A stretch of 64,000 bases of DNA from Proteles cristata cristata (Eukaryota; Chordata; Mammalia; Carnivora; Hyaenidae). Positions 11,453 through 23,010 of the stretch are shown one piece after another. Location: contig JAESUZ010003519.1 in assembly GCA_017311185.1 (NCBI GenBank), positions 1 to 64,000 of the forward strand, read 5' to 3'. The notes under the pieces were generated by a model. The model was not told the DNA's origin. It was given only the letters and a program-made list of their open reading frames with translations, and ran no database searches. Numbering within the stretch: position 1 is the first letter of the stretch; each line of letters starts with the position of its first letter. The position numbers and the translations under genes were made by a program.

Positions 11453-11653
11453 ACTTTTTTTTTAAATTTTAGAAAGAGAGAGAGTGTGTGTGAGCTGGGG
11501 AAAGGGGCATAGGGAGAGCAAGAGAGAATCCCAAGCAGACTCCATACTCAGCATGGAGGCCTGATGCAGGACTCAATCCCATGACCCTGGGATCAGGACC
11601 TAAGCCAAAATCGAGAGCTGGACTTTCAATTAACTGAGCCACCCAGGCACCCC
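11453..11653 (-). mobile_element. CAN SINE
   Basis: Reverse SINE with (GA)n and head GAGCCACCCAGGCACCCC. TSD TTTGTTATTTTC (11441-11452) versus TTTGCCATTTTC (11654-11665). Confidence 0.92.
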
Positions 11654-11723
11654 TTTGCCATTTTCTAGTGTACCATTTTAATGCTTACTCATTTTTAAAT
11701 TCCATTTTTGAGTTATTTTCTGT

Positions 11724-11828
11724 CAGTTCAGAGCCAGACACTGAGCTTGATCTCATGAACCATGAGATCATGACCTGAGCCGAAATCAAGAGTCAAATGC
11801 TTAACCAATTGAGCCACCTATGCACCCC
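11724..11828 (-). mobile_element. Truncated CAN SINE (head half only)
   Basis: Only the tRNA-related half is present, ending GAGCCACCTATGCACCCC. The CT-rich and tail parts are absent and no TSD was found, so it may be an old truncated copy. Confidence 0.8.
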
Positions 11829-11829
11829 G

Positions 11830-12960
11830 TGTTTTTGTCTTTTAATAGTTTGATGTGTTAAGCGCGGATCTACTTGGAGTTTCTTGAGCTTCTTGGATGT
11901 GTACGGTTTGGTTTTAATCAAATTTGGGAAATTTCGTCCCTTATTTCTTCAAATAGTCTTCCTGTCCTCTCTTACCTCTCTTTCTTTAAGTTTTTTTTAG
12001 TTCTGTGAATATATTTATAATAGCTGATTTAAAGTTTTTGTCTAATAAGTCCAACATTTGAGTCCCATCTGGGACAGTTCCATTAGCTGTTTTCTTATCC
12101 TCTTGGTATGGACCATACTTTCCTATTTCTTTGCATGGTTTATAAACTTTTAAACAAATATTGAACATTTAAAATAATATAATGTGGTAACTCTGAAAAT
12201 GAGACCATCCCTCCTACCAACCAGGGTTTGTTGTTGCCGTTTGTGTTTGTGGTGGTGATTGTTATTGCTGTTTATTTTCTGAACTAATTCTATAAAGACT
12301 TTCCTGAACTAATTCTGTAAAGTCTGTATTGTCTGTTGTATATAGCTCCTAAAGTTTTTGCTCAGTTAACATAATGATCAGCTAATGATTGGGCGGAAAT
12401 ATCCTTAAATGCCTTGAACTGGAAAGTCTCCCAGCCTTTGCTCAGGGTTTTTCTATGCATGTTGGGGCGTACTTTCAGCACTCTGATAGGCAGTTTTTAC
12501 AACTCTTCCTTAGCCTTCATTTTCTGTTTGTACAGAATCTAAGGATAGCCAGAAATAAAAAAAATTAGGACCTTCTCAGCTCTTTCCCAGCATACTCACA
12601 TCTCTGTGCACATGCATGGCCTTTGGATTACCAGGAATATGTTGACCTTTTCAAAGTCCCTAAAGACTCCTTATTCACTAGCTTCTCCTTTAAAATTCTT
12701 TTGGTCAGCCTCTTATTTGCCCAGTTGTTATTGCTATCTTAAATAGCTGTGATGTTAAATAATTGCTATGCAATTTTTTTTTTTTTTTGGACAAGCACTG
12801 TTGGGAAAAGGCTATTCCACTCAGCAAGTGCTGAGTGAGGTCACAAAAGAAGCCCTGTTAGTAGGGATTTCCAGGAAGCTGCCACACAGGTCATATGGTA
12901 GCAATTCTTTGGGAATGGAGATTTTTGGGGAGTGCTAAACCTGTTCTGCCATCTCAGTGA
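11830..12960 (-). mobile_element. Probable 5' part of an old L1 (ORF1/5' UTR)
   Basis: The order of weak similarities (TTTGGGAAATTT...TTATTTCTTCAAATA near 11920, then long non-coding leader, then CTGCCATCTCAGTGACTTC near 12948) fits an ancient L1 5' region continuing the element at 9560-11440. No frame is intact. Assignment rests on context and remembered consensus only. Confidence 0.5.
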
Positions 12961-13752
12961 CTTCTAGGCTACTGGTGTAACAGCTGCTGTGACTGCCAAA
13001 CTGTTGTGTTTCAAGACTCCTATGGGGATGGGAATAGGGCAAATTAAAGACTTCACAATGCTTTTTTTTTTTTGATGGCTATTCATACTTTTTTCTTGAG
13101 AAAAGAAGAAAAATTGGATTGTTGCAAGCCTTTGGTTAATTTCCAGAATTCTGAAAAAAGCTAATTTTGACAATTTTACTGGTGCTTATTATCTTTATAG
13201 AGAAGTATATTTGGGAGTATATAGGGAGTATATAGGGAGGTCATATCTGGCATCTTGGAAGTGCTTCTCAAGATTTTTTTTTTTTTGCAACAAAGGCAAT
13301 TATATGAAACTTATCCAGCAGATAAACAGAAACTTCCTACTTCCTTATGCATCAGCCCTAAGCCCCATGTCTTTTTGATTTTGTTCATGATAGCTATCTT
13401 TGGAAAAAGTCGTGTGGTGTTTTGATCCTTCATTCAATCCTGTAACTCTTAAAGAGACAGGGCCTTGAATTGTAAGTGTCCCCTAAGGTTTGATAATTAA
13501 GGATTTTAATAATGTTTTCGTTACTTCAGTTTGGATTTTAGAGTGTTATTGTGTTTCACCCATTTTTAAAAAAAATTTTAAATCTAATTCCTCCTCCTTG
13601 AGTTACTAATATGTAACCACTGCACAGAGCAAATTAGATTAATACTTATCACTTGCTTTGATGAATAGATATGTTACAGCAAAATTGACAAAGGGAGGAG
13701 TTTTCAACATAATGAATTCCCATCAGCTTCTTTTTAAATCATTAGGTTTATG
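12961..13752. other. Single-copy AT-rich sequence, no gene recognised
   Basis: Holds short T-runs (13062, 13274) and no convincing open frame or repeat. Confidence 0.5.
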
Positions 13753-13938
13753 GGTTTTTTTTAAGTTTATTTATTTTGAAAGAGACAGAGAGAAAGGGAG
13801 GAGTAGAGAGAGGGAGAGACAGAATCCCAAGCAGGCTCTGTGCTGACAGTGCAGAGCTCGACATAGGTCTTGAACTCATGAACTGTGAGATCATGAAGAG
13901 TTGGACACTCAACTGACTGAGCCACCAAGGTGCCCCTA
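13753..13938 (-). mobile_element. CAN SINE, internally shortened
   Basis: Reverse SINE with (GA)n and head GAGCCACCAAGGTGCCCC. About 20 bp of the usual CATGACCTGAGC... block is missing. Short TSD TTTATG at 13747-13752 and 13939-13944. Confidence 0.88.
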
Positions 13939-14221
13939 TTTATGTTTTAATTTTAAAAAATCTGACATAAAAACTCATTATGAAGGAGCAGTCAAGATGT
14001 TTGCCAAGTCTTTTGATGAACATTAGAATATTGTAAATTTTTTATGATTCTTAATTAACATGTTATCATTTTTCAGCTTTGAGCCGTCCTCTGAGTTCAT
14101 GCCTCTTCTCTTTTCTTCAAATCTCTAGCCTTACTAAGATTTAGAGAATTTCCTTATATTATACACTCAGATCTGACAGCATAACCTTTGTGCCTTGTCT
14201 TATTCCTCATTATCTTCTCCA

Positions 14222-14490
14222 CTCAACCAAACATGTTTCATATTTTTATGTAGTCAAATTTATCTATTTTTCAATTTAGGTCTCTGGGTTTCATGCTGTA
14301 CTTAGGCAAAATGAAGTTTTTCTTCTGTATTTTCTTCCAGAGTCTTCATAGTTTCATTTTAAATAATTGATCCAACTAGAATTTATTGTGGTCTAAGGAG
14401 TGAGGTAAGGATTAACTTTGTTTTCCCAAAAGGTTTTCCAGGTGACTCAATTCTATCATGAAATAGTTTTATCTTTTCCCAATGTATAGA
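14222..14490 (-). repeat. Ancient L1 ORF2 fragment
   Basis: Segments such as TTCCAGAGTCTTCATAGTTT and TGATCCAACTAGAATTTATT lie in the order expected of the C-terminal half of ORF2 in reverse. Strongly decayed. Confidence 0.55.
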
Positions 14491-15487
14491 TAATGCAACT
14501 TTTCACAAACGAAATTCTTATATGTACTTTAGCTTTGATTATGTTTCATTTATCAACTTATCTATTTTGACAGAGATACCAATTATTGTTGCTATTAAAA
14601 TCTGGTAGAACTCTTAGTTTACTGTCAAGGTGGATCCAGGTTTTGTGTGACCTAATGCTGATATAGTTTAAGAAAAAGAATACAAAATCACAAAAAAATG
14701 GTACAAAAAAGGATATTGATTTAGAAAGAGAAGAAATCATCACAAATCACAGAATTTTGAAAAATGATTAACTACTGCAAACATCATAACAGCTGGAAAA
14801 AAATCAAGATTTTTATTTGTTGCCTCTCACCTTTCTGTAATAATTCCCCGTATATTTTGGCTATGTACTTTTTGATGGTCTCTTCATATCAAATAATTTT
14901 ATAGTTTTCTATATAGAGAAAGAAAAATAATTCAGTCTTTTTTCTATCATTTATTTTTTAAATAATTGAAACATTTTTATAATTGAAGTTTATGATTTCT
15001 TATAATTGAAATAAATTTCTTTCACCTTTACACCTTATCATTGGTAATGTCATGTAAATTGGGAGAACTTCAAGTTCTGCTTCCCAACTTCTACAAACCT
15101 CTACAAAATTTCTTTAATATATGAATTGTAAGATCTAAGGCATTTAGTGTTTTTTTCTCCATGACTAATATTATGTATTTATTGAAATGATGGCATTCGT
15201 TAACAAATATGCTGTTAATATCACCATCGTATTGTACTTTTATGTCCTGAATCAGAGGGAGTTGGCATAATAGAGAGTAAAATATTTTTAGAAGCGATTC
15301 CCATACTGAGATGGCTAATGTATACTTTATACACTGAAGTGACTAAATACCACATAAATATATCCAATTACATCTAAACTAAATGAATCCTCCAGTCAAC
15401 TTCCTCTTAGCTGGTTCTCAAAATTCCCATGTCCTCTCTGGTACTATCCATCACAAGGGAAAGTATGGTGAAGAGGGAGCTGGAATG
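14491..15487. other. AT-rich sequence, no gene recognised
   Basis: No intact frame. A weak L1-like stretch near 14850-14930 may continue the fragment to the left. Confidence 0.4.
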
Positions 15488-15503
15488 AAAAGAGACAGAG
15501 GTC

Positions 15504-15716
15504 TTGGGGCACCTGGGCAGCTTAGTTGGTTGTGTCTGACACTTAATCTTGGCTCAGGTCATGATCTCACAGTTCTTAAGTTCCAGGCCTGCCTTAGGCT
15601 CTGTGCTGGCATCATGGAGCCTGCTTGGAATTCTGTCTCTTCCTGTCTTTCTGCTCCACCCCCCTCCCCTTGCTTATGTGCTTTCTCTTTCTCAAAATAA
15701 ATAAATAAACATTTAA
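15504..15716 (+). mobile_element. CAN SINE
   Basis: Head TTGGGGCACCTGGGCAGCTTAG and tail AAATAAATAAATAAAC. TSD AAAAGAGACAGAGGTC (15488-15503) versus AAAAGAGATAAATGTC (15717-15732), three mismatches. Confidence 0.92.
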
Positions 15717-15732
15717 AAAAGAGATAAATGTC

Positions 15733-16340
15733 CTAACCAATTGCAGTTAAAATACCTTACATGTGAAATTTTAACAAAAACATATGAGCATATAAATACA
15801 TTGCTAGACCCCTCCCAGGGCCTTGAAAGTGATCCATGCAGGTGTGGAACCCTGAGGTTTAAGCTTTATTGGCTTTATAGTAAATCCATCTCCATACATT
15901 ACTCTTCTGTTTTCAATAAATTTCTGAGCTGTTCTCATTTGTTTATTTTTTCCAAAGAGCTTAAGAATAATTTTTATCCAGTTCACAAAAATCTTATTTG
16001 GTATTTGATTAGTGTATCAGTTGAAGGAGAGAACCCACACAGTGATTTGAATTGGTAAAGTTTAATACAAACAATTATTAATTTCAACAGAGGATTAAAA
16101 CAAAAAGGAATTGACTAGTAAGAGTAAACAAAATTCTAAGGAATATAGGAATAGCAGATATAAGGCACAGCCATCACTTCTACACTGAGGTGTCCAAGGA
16201 AGAGCACCCGGCTGAGATACAGATGTTGGTAGAGACTGGCTTACTGGACAGTAGAGAGGTTGCTTTCCTGCTGAGCTGGTGGGACTTGCTGGAAATATGC
16301 CCCACAACGTGCCAGGAAAAGCTTTTCATTGGAAAGTGAA
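15733..16340. other. Non-coding sequence, possible old LTR-like material
   Basis: From about 16014 the text (GTGTATCAGTTGAAGGAGAG..., TTTAATACAAACAATTATT) resembles the start of common LTR-type repeats, but I cannot name the family. No intact gene. Confidence 0.35.
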
Positions 16341-16390
16341 CAGAATCTCCTAAGGGCAATGGTAGTAAGAATTGCCTTTAGGAGATTCTG
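16341..16390. repeat. Compact 50-nt hairpin-forming inverted repeat
   Basis: Left arm 16341-16360 starts CAGAATCTCCTAA. Right arm 16371-16390 ends TTAGGAGATTCTG. The arms are 20 bp, 19 Watson-Crick pairs plus one G-T pair, with a 10-nt loop GGTAGTAAGA. Nothing else in the neighbourhood explains it. Confidence 0.93.
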
Positions 16391-16570
16391 GTGGCTGTGC
16401 ACTGAAGGAGCTAGGTTTTGGAGAAGATGTATGCACGACAGGAGTCTGGAGAGTAAGCACAAGGGAACCAGGAAGCAAAACCTCTTTTCCTTCTACAGTT
16501 TCTCTTTGACATAGTACACTCTACTGTTTAGCTGGCAAAGGAAAAATAAAATTTAAAGGGCCCAGATCCA

Positions 16571-18435
16571 ACACGACAGGGATGCCCACTCTCACCACTG
16601 CTGTTTAGCATAGTGCTGGAAGTCCTAGCATCAGCCATCAGACACCAAAAGGAAATCAAAGGCATCAGAATTGGCAAAGAAGAAGTCAAACTTTCACTCT
16701 TCGCAGATGACATGATACTCTACAGAGAAAACCCGACAGACTCCACCAGAAGCCTACTAGAACTGATCCAAGAATTCAGCCAAGTTGCAGGGTACAAAAT
16801 CAACGTACAGAAATCGGTTGCATTTTTATACACCAACAATGAAGCAACAGAAAGAGAAATCAAGAAACTGATCCCATTCACAATTGCACAAAAAACCATA
16901 AAATACCTCGGAATAAACCTAACCAAGGATACAAGAGATCTGTATGATGAAAACTATAGAAAACTTATGAAGGAAATTGAAGAAGACACAAAGAAATGGA
17001 AAACATTCCATGCTCATGGATAGGAAGAATAAATATAGTTAAGATGTCATTACTACCTAAGGCACTCTACACATTCAATGCAATTCCAATCAAAATTGCA
17101 CCAGCATACTTCTCAAAACTAGAACAAACTATCCAAAAATTTGTATGGAACCACAAAAGACCCCGAATAGCCAAAGTAATCCTGAAAAATAAAACCAAAA
17201 CGGGAGGGATCACCATCCCAGACTTTAGCCTCTACTACAAAGCTGTCATCCTCAAGACAGTATGGTATTGGCACAAAAACAGACCCATAGACCAATGGAA
17301 CAGAATTGAGAACTCAGAAGTGGACCCAAAAGTATACAGCCAACTAATCTTTGACAAAGCAGGAAAGAATATCCAATGGAAAAAAGACAGCCTTTTTAAC
17401 AGATGGTGTTGGGAGAACTGGACAGCAACATGCAGAAGAATGAAACTAGATCATTTTCTCACACCATGCACAAAAATAAACTCAAAATGGATAAAGGACC
17501 TGAACGTGAGACAGGAAACTATCAACACCCTAGAGGAGAAAGCAGGAAACAACCTCCTTGACCTCCACCGCAGCAACTTCTTACTTGACACATCCCCAAA
17601 GCAAGGGAATCAAGAGCAAAAATAAACGATTGGGACCTCATCAAGATTAAAAGCTTCTGCACAGCCAAGGAAACAACCCAGAAAAATTAATAGGCAACCA
17701 ACGGAATGGGAAAAGATAGTTGCAAATGACATATCAGATAAAGGGTTAATATCCAGAATCTATAAGGAACTCACCAAACTACACGCCCGAAAAACAAACA
17801 ACCCAGTGAAGAAATGGGCAGAAGATATGAACAGACACTTCTCCAAAGAGGACATCCAGATGGCCAACAGACATGAAACGATGCTCAGCATCGCTCCTCA
17901 TCAGGGAAATACAAATCAAAACCACACTGAGATACCACCTCACGCCAGTCAGAGTGGCTAAAATGAGCCAATCAGAGAACTCTAGATGCTGGCGAGGATG
18001 TGGAGAAACGGGCACCCTCCTACACTGTTGGTGGGAATGTAAACTGGTACAGCCCCTCTGGAAAACAGTGTGGAGGTTCCTCAGGAAACTAACAATAGAA
18101 CTCCCCTATCACCCAGCAATAGCACTGCTAGGAATTTACCCAAGGGATACAGAAATGCTGAGGCATAGGAGCACATGTACCCCAATGTTCATAGCAGCAC
18201 TCTCCACAATAGCTAAAACATGGAAAGAGCCTAAGTGTCCATCCACAGATGAATGGATCAAGAAGATGTGTTTATCTATACCATGGAATACTACATGGCA
18301 ATGAGAAACAATGAAATCTGGCCATGTGTAGCAACATGGATGGACCTTGAGGGTGTTATGCTGAGCGAAATAAGTCAGACAGAGAAAGACAAATATCATA
18401 TGTGTGCACATATAGGAGGATTAGGAGGAGCTTAA
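16571..18435 (+). pseudogene. L1 ORF2 3' part (RT to C-terminus), frame-broken
   Basis: Encodes the end of the L1 reverse transcriptase. It opens at the [11 protein letters not shown] block and keeps motif C as FADDMILY (about 16700-16725). Frames 16613-17023, 16996-17625 and 17873-18304 carry the coding sense in turn, with breaks near 17000, 17600-17650, 17860 and 18280. The Cys/His cluster [14 protein letters not shown] sits at about 17998-18040. The last frame ends at 18433-18435. Missing the endonuclease and the first part of the RT, it is a dead-on-arrival copy. Confidence 0.93.
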
Positions 18436-18656
18436 CAGAGGACCAAGGGGGAGAAGAAGGGTGGAAATGGTGGGGGAAAGTGGGAGAGGCAAACCATGAG
18501 AGACTCTTGAATGCTGACAAAAACTGAGGACTGGTGGATGTGGGGGGGAGGAGGGGTGGACATGGAGGAGGGCACTTGTGGGGATGAGCACTGGGTGTTA
18601 TGTGGAAACTAATTTGACAATAAACTGTATAAAAAAAAAATAAAAAAAAAATAAAT
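16571..18656 (+). mobile_element. Young 5'-truncated L1 with perfect 16-bp TSD
   Basis: It begins inside the reverse transcriptase domain of ORF2, runs through the ORF2 end and 3' UTR, has the AATAAACTG polyadenylation region at 18618-18628 and ends in A-rich sequence (18630-18656). The TSD AAAGGGCCCAGATCCA is identical at 16555-16570 and 18657-18672, a clear sign of target-primed reverse transcription and of recent insertion. The sequence closely parallels the L1 at 1-6797, so both belong to the same young carnivoran L1 group. It has no promoter and no complete ORF, so it is immobile. Confidence 0.98.
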
Positions 18657-18672
18657 AAAGGGCCCAGATCCA

Positions 18673-19366
18673 TTTTTTGTAGAGCAGCCAAGGAATAATG
18701 AATTTGGACAAGAGGTAATTAATTGCTATCTGATAATTGATAATGTATTTATTCATACATTCATTTAGGGAAAACATATTTTTATCTAAGAAAAAGGTAT
18801 GGTGTTCCAGTTGCTCAAGATTTTTCTTAGTAGATTTTTCTAGTTTAAAAAATACATGAGTATTATAAGCTTATATTTTCCCAAGTATTATGCTCATTTT
18901 GTTGTTGCTACTGGGAATGAGATATTTTTCCATTATATTTTTTGACCATTGTTTAAGCTGTTGATTTTTGTATCTTAATATTGCTGTGACAATCTTATTA
19001 GTTTATCTTAGTATCCCTAATGTTTTTTTCTTCAGTTGATTCTCTTGGTTTTCCATACGTAAAATTTTATTATCTGAAACTAATGAAAAGTTTTTGGGTT
19101 TTTTTCCAGATTTCTAGGAGCTTTATATAATTTTAAGATGCTTATATTAATAACATATCTACATAAATATAATCTAAGATGGTTTTATATTACTTATTGG
19201 ACAATACTTCCCATGTAATTTAATATATCAAATAAGTCTAGTTAGTTTAATTTCTTACACACAGAAAATTTTTTTTCTGAAATGTTCTATGGGTCTGCTG
19301 GCAATTTTCAGTTAGATTTTGGTCAAAAGACCTTTTTTCCCCCCACTTTGGATAATCTTTTTTTTT
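18673..19366. other. AT-rich sequence with possible decayed L1 ORF2 traces
   Basis: Near 18980-19110 the text (AATGTTTTTTTCTTCAGTTGATTC...TTATTATCTG) resembles ancient minus-strand L1 ORF2. No gene. Confidence 0.35.
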
Positions 19367-19650
19367 CTTTTTTAGATTTTATTTAAAATACATACTAAAA
19401 TACTAGTTTCAGGTGTACAGTTTAGTTGTTCAACACTTAATACAACACCTGGTGCTCATCACAAATGCATTCTTTAATCACCATCACCTATTTTACCTAT
19501 CCCTCTGCCCACCTCCCCTCTGGAAACTATCAGTTTGTTCTTTATAGTTAATAGTCTGTTTCTTGGTTTATATCTCTTTTTCCTCCTGTGATTGTTTTGT
19601 TTCTTAAATTCCATCTATAAATGAAATCATTTGGTATTAGCACAGCCTCT
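19367..19650 (-). mobile_element. Older carnivoran L1 3' end fragment
   Basis: Reverse L1 3' UTR: TAGTTTCAGGTGTACAGTTTAG, CACCTGGTGCTCATCACAAATG, then CATCAGTTTGTTC-like text in the order typical of carnivoran L1 3' ends. Truncated at about 19650. Confidence 0.8.
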
Positions 19651-20957
19651 GTATCTTAGCAGTTGGAGTCAAGTTTGAAAGCCTTTCTTCCCTTTGCCCC
19701 TTCTTATTCTGACCCTGGCCTCTATGGCTTCCTCTTTGACAGTTGGTTTGCTTCCTCATGTATGCCCCTCACTTCAGTTTCTGAAAGGAGAAGAAAGCTA
19801 AAAGGCCAAGCAGTCCCACTTTGTACCATAAGTTCATAGCCCTTTTTTCCATGCTCATTCCCTCCAGATTGGCTGCTTATGGACACATGGAACTACCAGC
19901 GCAGTTCAATTTGTTTAGATTAATCTCTATCAATATCAAAACCCTAACTACCTAGTTTGATATTTGCACTTGGTGATACCCTGTGTCTGAGGTCAGCAGG
20001 AAAATAGCAATCTCTTCTAACGGTCTTTTTTTTTTTTTTTTTCAATCACACCAACATCATAATTAAGAAAGCCTTTCTGGTGACAAGATCTGTTATAGGT
20101 AAATCTTAGGTCTGTGTGAATGCCTAGTGTAATGGAGAGTCTCAAAAGAAAAAAGTTAACTTTCTCACTCTTGTGCAGTTTCTGAGTTCTCTACTTTGTG
20201 TGAGTTTGCATTCCACATTGATCGGATGATTGGAAATCCCTACTTGGAATATGAAGCAATTTTCTACCATGAGGTCAGATAAATCATTCTGTGTTTATTT
20301 AACCTTATCTCTTACTGGGAAAGGATTTTAAATTACCCATAAGTGAATAACAAAGTAAAACTCCTTATCAATTTTAATTGGGAAACATGATCAAATTTGT
20401 CTCACAAAGTCAATATCCTTTTTTTCTTTGGGTGCTTCAGTGCTGCTTTGTTTATGGCAACTGTTGACTAAGGAGTGAAGTTTTAGTGTTGGTGAGTGTG
20501 GACTCTACTGACCTAGTATGATTTTAGGGGCCCGAGGACTCAGAGAATTTTCTAGATAGCCTGGAAGGGAAGGTGCTGTTCCCATTGGCCTCTGTGTTTC
20601 TCCTTGCTTATCTTGCTTCTCCCTCTTTTGAGTTCTCCTGAATGACATTATTCTTTGTCCTTAGTGCTCTCCTCCCTGTTTTGACTTGTTTCCCCTCTGC
20701 TTGCTGAATAATCTTTCACACTTTCCTGAGTTCATTGCCTGGCTGACTGGCCAGGAACCTCATCAGCAGAAAGCACCAAAACAGCCTTTTCATTAAAAGT
20801 CTTAAAAACATAACATGAGGGGGACTGAGGTTTTAAAGTTGAGTGCAGACATAGACTGCAAAAATTCTTGTTGCCATGGATGTGGAGCTTCAGTTGTTTT
20901 TCTGATTTTGTGTGTATGTATGTGTGTGTGTAAGTGTCTGTGAGTAGAGTCTGTGTT
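19651..20957. other. Single-copy sequence, no gene recognised
   Basis: Contains a T-run at 20024-20042 and a TG-rich simple repeat at about 20908-20945. No exon-like frame stands out. Confidence 0.5.
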
Positions 20958-20970
20958 TTATGCTCTTTTT

Positions 20971-21198
20971 TGTTTTGTTGTTAAAATTTTTTAAATGTTT
21001 ATTTATTTTTGAGAGAGAGAGAGAGACAGAGTGCAAATGAGGGGAGGGGCAGAGAGAAAGGGAGACACAGAATCTGAAGCAGGCTCCAGGCTCTGAGCTG
21101 TCAGCACAGAGCCTGCCACGGAGCTTGAACCCACAAACCGTGACATCGTGACCTGAGCCAGAGTCGATGCTCAACCGATCGGGCCACTCAGGTGCCCC
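20971..21198 (-). mobile_element. CAN SINE (left member of an adjacent pair)
   Basis: Reverse SINE with (GA)n and head ending CACTCAGGTGCCCC. The target string TGCTCTTTTT occurs before it (20961-20970), between it and the next SINE (21199-21208), and after the next SINE (21422-21431). Confidence 0.93.
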
Positions 21199-21208
21199 TG
21201 CTCTTTTT

Positions 21209-21418
21209 TTTTTTTTTTCATGTGTATTTATTTTGAGAGAGAGAGCGAGTGAGTGAGCAAGCAGGGGAAGGACAGAGGGAGAGAGAAAGAATCTTAAGCA
21301 GGCTCCACACCCAGCATGGAGCCTGACAGGGGGCTCAATCCCATGACCCTGGGATCATGACCTGAGCTGAAAGCAAGAGTCAGTCGCCTTAATCAACTGA
21401 ACCACCTACGTGCCCATC
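21209..21418 (-). mobile_element. CAN SINE (right member of an adjacent pair)
   Basis: Reverse SINE of a slightly different subtype (CATGACCCTGGGATCATGACC core), with head ending GAACCACCTACGTGCCC. The outer target TTATGCTCTTTTT is at 20958-20970 and 21419-21431, so the second insertion probably used the TSD of the first. Confidence 0.92.
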
Positions 21419-21495
21419 TTATGCTCTTTTTGCATTCATTTGTTCACTCATTCATTCTCACTTGTCTTTTAAAAGATTTTAAAATATTTTTTTTA

Positions 21496-21699
21496 AACAA
21501 GTTAATTTTTTTAATGCTTATTTATTTTTGAGAGAGCAAGTGGGGGAGGGGCGAAGAGAGAGGGAGACACAGAATCATAAGCAGACTCCAGACTCCTAGC
21601 TGTCAGTACAGAGCCTGACACGGGGCTCGAACCCACAAAAAAGATCACGAGCTGAACCAAAGTCAGATGCTTAAGTGACTGAGCCACTGAGGTGCCCCT
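21496..21699 (-). mobile_element. CAN SINE
   Basis: Reverse SINE, head GAGCCACTGAGGTGCCCC, with a small deletion near 21640. TSD AAATATTTTTTTTA (21482-21495) versus AAATAATTTTTTTA (21700-21713). Confidence 0.92.
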
Positions 21700-21713
21700 A
21701 AATAATTTTTTTA

Positions 21714-22900
21714 TTACTCTTGGCATTAAAACTGATGGTCAGGCACTCCACCATGGTTCAACTGTGTTGATTATCAAATATGGAAATGCTTCTGTACTCA
21801 ATAGCAAATAGCTGTTGCCACAGACCCCAGCTGAGTGCTCCTGTGCTGCTGAGGAGTCCCCTAGAGCTTCCCACAATCCAGCTCCTAGAGGGTTCAGACC
21901 TGTCACAGCTGGGGGCAGAATCCTCTGGGATCCTGTTTTGGTGTCCCCCGTGTGCCCCTACTGTGATTACTACATATTTTGGTTATCACCTTCTGAAAAT
22001 ATCAGCCTTAACCTGGAGACTACATGGCTGTTCAGCCACAAGAATTTTGCAGGAAATACAAGGAATCCCTGAAGAGTAAGAACAGATACCACAAAATCTT
22101 GGTACAAATGTTCACGCACTTTTCTCATAAGGATGAACTCAGTGATAACTTAGGTGGTGACAGTATGGACTCAGGTATCTTGCTGAAGTGTGGGCTCTTT
22201 GTCTAGAAGCAGACTTGAATGATCTCCCAGGTCCCTACCAAGCAAATGATACTTAAGAAGTAGGAAACATCGCAAATTCTCCCACAAAGTGCAGAGCTAG
22301 TGCATTACAGCAGACCAATGAGAGCTAAGGTAAAGAACCAGGCGCTACCTGAAGGCCTCTGTTTGCCAGTCCTGAGTTTACACACATGGCTGCAAGAAAC
22401 AACTGAATGTAGCATAAGCCTGCAATTTGGAGATTTTATCCTGAAACACTGCTCATCCGTGGCCACCAAGGGAACATGGGATGAAATGACAAGGATGTGT
22501 GTGGGTATCAGGACGTTTAGGAGGAAGTGGTTTGATTTTGTGAATCAGCAGTTGAGCTTTGTTAAGTACGGTGATGACAGTGAAGGGAGGATTTATTTTC
22601 TGGGATACACTGAAGTGGAAAAAGTCCTTAGTGTCCTGAAACTGATGAGACGGCTATGTCTATGGGTCACTCCAGAGGGACATACATGTCTAGCTCTGCC
22701 GGCTCTCTGGACTTTGGAGTTAGCCCATGGTTAGTCTTCTGAAGGTGGTTGCAGGGGAGAGCCTGGGAGTGAAGGAAGCAGAAGCGGAGAGAGGGCCACA
22801 AAGAGCTGGCCACAGAGACTCCAGGAGATCTGGGGAAAATGTCAGTGTGGCTTCCGCGGTGACTTCTTGCAAGTTAGCAATTTCAGCAACTTACAAATTC
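21714..22900. other. Single-copy sequence, unexplained 144-codon open frame
   Basis: A plus-strand frame is open from ATG 22300 to stop 22734 (144 residues). It has no domain, signal peptide or repeat that I recognise and no splice-site or promoter evidence. It could be chance at this base composition or a decayed gene relic. Other frames in this stretch (21780-22079, 21815-22072) overlap each other and look random. Confidence 0.3.
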
Positions 22901-22908
22901 AGTCACTT

Positions 22909-22934
22909 CTTGAATGAAGCTAACTTCATTCAAG
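22909..22934. repeat. Perfect 11-bp inverted repeat
   Basis: CTTGAATGAAG, spacer CTAA, then its exact reverse complement. It lies just before an MIR-like stretch. Confidence 0.9.
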
Positions 22935-23010
22935 GTAACTTTAATGTGCTTCAGTTTTCTCCTCTGTAAGATGGGAATTATAGTATTTCCCCTTGTATCT
23001 TTTCTTAGTA
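22935..23010 (+). repeat. MIR-like fragment
   Basis: GTGCTTCAGTTTTCTCCTC followed by TGTAAGATGGGAATTATAGTA follows the MIR consensus order. Short and old. Confidence 0.6.
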
